Below, in pieces: positions 60,620-64,000 of a stretch of 64,000 nt of DNA. Made by a program: the position numbers and the translations under genes. This DNA is from Ananas comosus (Eukaryota; Streptophyta; Magnoliopsida; Poales; Bromeliaceae): assembly GCF_001540865.1 (NCBI RefSeq), contig NC_033629.1, positions 10,165,873-10,229,872 of the forward strand. Reading direction: 5' to 3'. The notes beneath the pieces are model-generated. The model did no database searches. It was not told the origin of the DNA and worked only from the letters and a program-made list of their open reading frames with translations. How positions within the stretch are numbered: position 1 is the first letter of the stretch; every line of letters begins with the position of its first letter.

Positions 60620-63110
60620 TTCCAATACAATTACCTAGTTTGCTGGCCTTCCTCTTTCATCCACTGGGTTGTGCAGCTTTTCCTCTCATTCCTTTTATTC
60701 AAAGGTGGGAGGTTATGGGGGGACCCTTTTGTTCAGCAGATTGCAAAAGAAATCCTGAAGGTGACAGAGAACTCCCCCAAGAAGTCTTATAAAGAGGCCC
60801 TCATCCAACCTTCTCCACATTCTAGTCCAACACTACCTTTCCCTTCTCCTAGGTGAAACAACCACTCTCTTTAGTTTCAAGAGCAGGTGCACCCCACGCT
60901 AGCCCCGACTAGGAGTAAATTTTTCTTTAAAGGAAGGTGCTATAGGTGTCTAGCGAAGGATCATCGGATCCACGAGTGTAGAGTAGAGACCCTATCCGGT
61001 ATTCCAGGTGCTTCAAAACTAGTCATATTGTGCGAAACTGCCATAGTCGCAGATCCCTTTCCCTCGCTAAGATGCATAGGGCTATGCAGTTTCGTCCCCC
61101 TTCCAGGAAGGTGTTCATCCCCCTCACGGAAGGCTTCCATACTCGCTAGCAAAAATGTCAGAACGCCGTACTCGCTAACGTCATTGGCTCGTCGAGACTC
61201 GGACATTTTTCTCAGGATACGATCGCAAATGACTTCGCTAACAGTTTTGTCGGGGTATGCAACGATTTCCTGGTTGCTCGACATAGCGACAGGGACTTAG
61301 TTATTTTCCTCCCTCTCTAGGTGCGACCTTAGGTCTAGTTAGACGAGGGATTGTTTTTTTCCTCACTGTCAACTGCTATGTTACGTTTGGAACCCGTACA
61401 GGGACGCCACACGTTCTCGAATCACCTGCAAAGCTTGGATTAAGTTGATAGATTTGTCGTTCGAATGTTGGTCCGAGGCAAGAGTCGCAGCTATTGTCAA
61501 CAGGTTCGGTCGCTACCTCTGTGCTGACGATAAGAGTGCCAATATGAAAGACTTAATCGGGTTTAGATGCTAGATTGCGGTCGACGACCTTGCTGAAATC
61601 CCAGAAAACTTGGCAATTACTATAGGAGATATTGTCGTGTCCTTTATTGTCCACCTGGAGAGCACGACCCCGTTTGGAGGGGATGACCGCGGAATCCCCT
61701 TTGCTGGAGATGACCCAAACGAGGGTGGAGATCAAACAGATTCGCTGGATCGACGGCTAGGCCGGAAGGTTGATAACCATGGCGGGGGCGCGGGTGACAG
61801 CTACTCAAGAGAGGGAGATGCTTCTGGAAAAGAAAGGCAAGATGATACCTGGAACTCGTTTGAAATCAGAGATCGAAGGCGGACTACGGCTTCGGACTCC
61901 CAAGATGTTCAGTGTCGGCCGGTGGACCTAGGCAAAGGCACGGTTCAGCTAGCCGTCGGAGCGGATGTGGTTTTTCCTAATTTTCCAGCAGGCGGTGCGT
62001 GATGGCCTAGTGGCTCGCTCCCCAATACTTGCCGGATTGTGGAAGACTCTCAATGGCCTCCCATACTCATCGGTGTGCATGCGATGAATAGTTGTGCTCC
62101 CATACCCATCGTGATAAAGGAAAAGCGGCTGTTGACCTGATCGATCTGGAAGCAAATGCGGACATCAAGGAGCACAACGCTTCAGCGCTAGGTGGCTCCT
62201 TTTTTCGCAGATCGGTGAATCGGCACGTTCCTCGAGCGGGGTGTCACCAAGGAGAGAGCTCCAGGTCTCACAGCGGAGGGATGAGGCCTAGACGCTCCGG
62301 TACGGCTTCCCTAGCCTCGGCTCTTGTGGTGTGGGAGCTCGAGATGGCTTTCGTGACGAGGGGGTCTGAGACGGAAGGATGCCCGATGCAGACCCCGCTG
62401 TTTCCTGTAGATAATAAGAGATGGGATCCAATCCTAGGATGTTCTTGGAGGCAGTTGGCCCGTTCTGATATATGGGCTCCCCATCTTGTAGGCTCAAAAC
62501 TTGATCAGGACGTGGGTCAGCTTGTTGTGAAGGATATCTTGCCTCGGGTGGATGTGGACTTTCTGGTGGGCTCCTAAACAGAACCTAATGCATTGGGATT
62601 ATTTCTTTCAGTATCTAGTTTCGGAAATTCAAGCTATCTGCTACATGATCCATACTTAGACTCAGTTGGACTAGTCGTTCTGACCGGGGGCGTACTTTAA
62701 TCTAGTCGTGCCATTCGGTTCTCGGCTTGTTGGGGACTCGCAAGGCGGGCTACTAACGTGGCGCCGCCTCTCACTGAGCCGCGCTGTTGTTTGTTGGAGG
62801 GTGCACTTGATTGCAATGACCACCACCAGGGTTTAGAATATAGTTTGGCACCCCCAACGGCAGCGACGGCCACAGTCGGTACGGTTTTGGGAGAAGTGGC
62901 CGAACTTTCTCCTCCCACCAAGAAGAGCACTCGTAAGGTGAGGAATGAGCATATACTCATGATGGATAGGGCTATTTCGCGCAAAGTGCTGCTTAGAGAA
63001 GGGACGACTCGGGAACTGCTGGACATGAGTACCATGAGCGCACATGGGAAGAGTAAAGGTGCCCCATCTAACGGGTACAGTAAAACCAAGAAGAAAAGCT
63101 AAAAGTGCGG
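60620..63110 (+). pseudogene. Decayed LINE ORF1 (gag-like, CCHC knuckle)
   Basis: The region is GC-richer than its surroundings and open in shifting frames. RCYRCLAKDHRIHECR at about 60928-60975 is a C-x2-C-x4-H-x4-C zinc knuckle typical of nucleic-acid-binding ORF1/gag proteins of plant L1 elements. An upstream piece reads TENSPKKSYKEALIQPSP. Downstream frames (61610-62002, 62092-62577, 62758-63102) are Asp/Gly/Arg-rich and are interrupted by stops and frameshifts. It directly precedes ORF2 on the same strand, as in intact LINEs. The 5' end of the element is not defined. Confidence 0.7.
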
Positions 63111-63117
63111 GATTATT

Positions 63118-64000
63118 ATGAGCGATGATGACCTCTGTAGTTTTATCGATTTCGTTACGGCCTCAGCTCAGGCCCTTGCTAGCTATAGAGTGTTTTTGAT
63201 GTTTTCTTGTGTTTCCATGTTTCAAATCTGTAGTTGGAATATCAGGGATCTAAACGACTTGGGTAAAAAGGGTGTAGTGAAGTTTGTCGTCTCTAAGTTT
63301 AGGATATGTGCTTTGTCTACAAGAAACTAAAGTGGACACTGTGTCTCGTTGTTTTCTACGATTGCTCGTGGGATCATACTTCGATAAATGTCAATTTATC
63401 AAATCAAAAAGTGCGACAGGAGGGACTATTACCTGTTGGAGCTCTCACGACTTCTCGTGTGGAGAAGTGATTGTTCGAAACTTTTTCCTTACTATCTGAC
63501 TGAAACACAATGCCAGTAACACTGTTTTTTACCTAACGAACGTGTATGGCCCCTCTACGTGGAATGGAAAGTCTGAATTTTTAACGAACTAGCTGAACTG
63601 AAAATAGCCTGTGGAGGACTGTGGGCCATGTGCGGTGATTTCAATCACCAGAAATCTTGACGAGAGGGGGGCTGGAAGTTGGTGCGAAGGGCTAATGGCT
63701 ATGTTTACTGATCTTTTAAACGAATTGGGACTAATTGACCTACCGCTGGGTAATCAGAAGTTCACGTGGTCCAACATGCAAAACTGCCCATCCTTGGCCA
63801 AGTTAGACCGGTTTCTCATTTCCACGGAGTGGGACCAAGCCTTTCCTTTGTCGAAAGCTTTAGCAGTCCCGAGAATTACGTCCGACCATTCTTCGATACT
63901 AGTTTTTATTATGGATATAAAACCTCGCCGTTTATTCAGATTCAAGGAGGTCTGGCTAGCTCGAGAAGATTTTTGCAACCTAGTGACTGTATGGTGGGAG
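63118..64000 (+). pseudogene. Decayed LINE ORF2, AP-endonuclease domain (runs off right edge)
   Basis: Start of an L1-type ORF2. The apurinic endonuclease motifs appear in order but across frames: ICSWNIRDLNDLGKKG (about 63228), CLQETKVD after a +1 shift near 63310, FYLTNVYGPSTWNGKSE (about 63523), WAMCGDFN (about 63620), LPLGNQKFTWSNMQ, KLDRFLISTEWDQAFP and SDHSSILVFI (about 63880). Several stops and frameshifts make it inactive. Reverse transcriptase would follow beyond the window. Confidence 0.88.

Overview
This is nuclear DNA of a flowering plant, AT-rich and full of transposons. It carries four plant genes split by GT..AG introns. The sharp GC rise in the first exons, with very AT-rich introns and spacers, suggests a monocot. 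That is an inference; I cannot name the species.

Layout. Positions 1-2914 (minus) hold the 5' part of a VCCN1/bestrophin-like thylakoid chloride channel gene that leaves the left edge; its first exon has a reading-frame break. Positions 2915-7858 are MITEs, a Helitron-type terminus and a tRNA-type SINE. Positions 7859-15693 (plus) hold a complete eight-exon TIC32-type short-chain dehydrogenase gene. Positions 15694-18138 hold MITE debris and a CACTA terminus. Positions 18139-24587 hold an LTR retrotransposon with a 5-bp target duplication. Positions 25832-34439 (minus) hold an eleven-exon MYND zinc-finger gene. Positions 34534-39661 are repeats: a foldback MITE, a ~165-bp tandem array and a Helitron inserted in that array. 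Positions 39662-45400 (minus) hold a complete seven-exon ACR9/ACR10-type ACT-domain gene. Positions 45401-60600 contain no recognised gene, but do contain LINE 3' ends, several MITEs, a region dense in TTGCAC boxes and a 2.37-kb Mutator-like foldback element. From about 60.6 kb a decayed L1-type LINE runs off the right edge.

Main result. Positions 18593-22231 are written backwards: reversed but not complemented. Read right to left on the given strand, this block completes the left LTR, and then shows three in-frame exons with correct GT..AG introns of a nuclear gene for mitochondrial-type ribosomal protein L9. Neither strand makes sense in its normal direction. The block ends at the only N in the window (22232). 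No known biological process reverses DNA without complementing it, so this is almost certainly an assembly or gap-filling error. The reversed LTR tail is clearly more diverged than the correctly oriented LTR head, which suggests the filler came from another locus.

The genes are unrelated single-copy housekeeping genes (chloroplast ion homeostasis, redox/import, zinc finger, amino-acid sensing). They do not form a cluster or pathway. I see no new gene system. What deserves attention is the data anomaly, the channel-gene frameshift and several unusually well-documented mobile elements.
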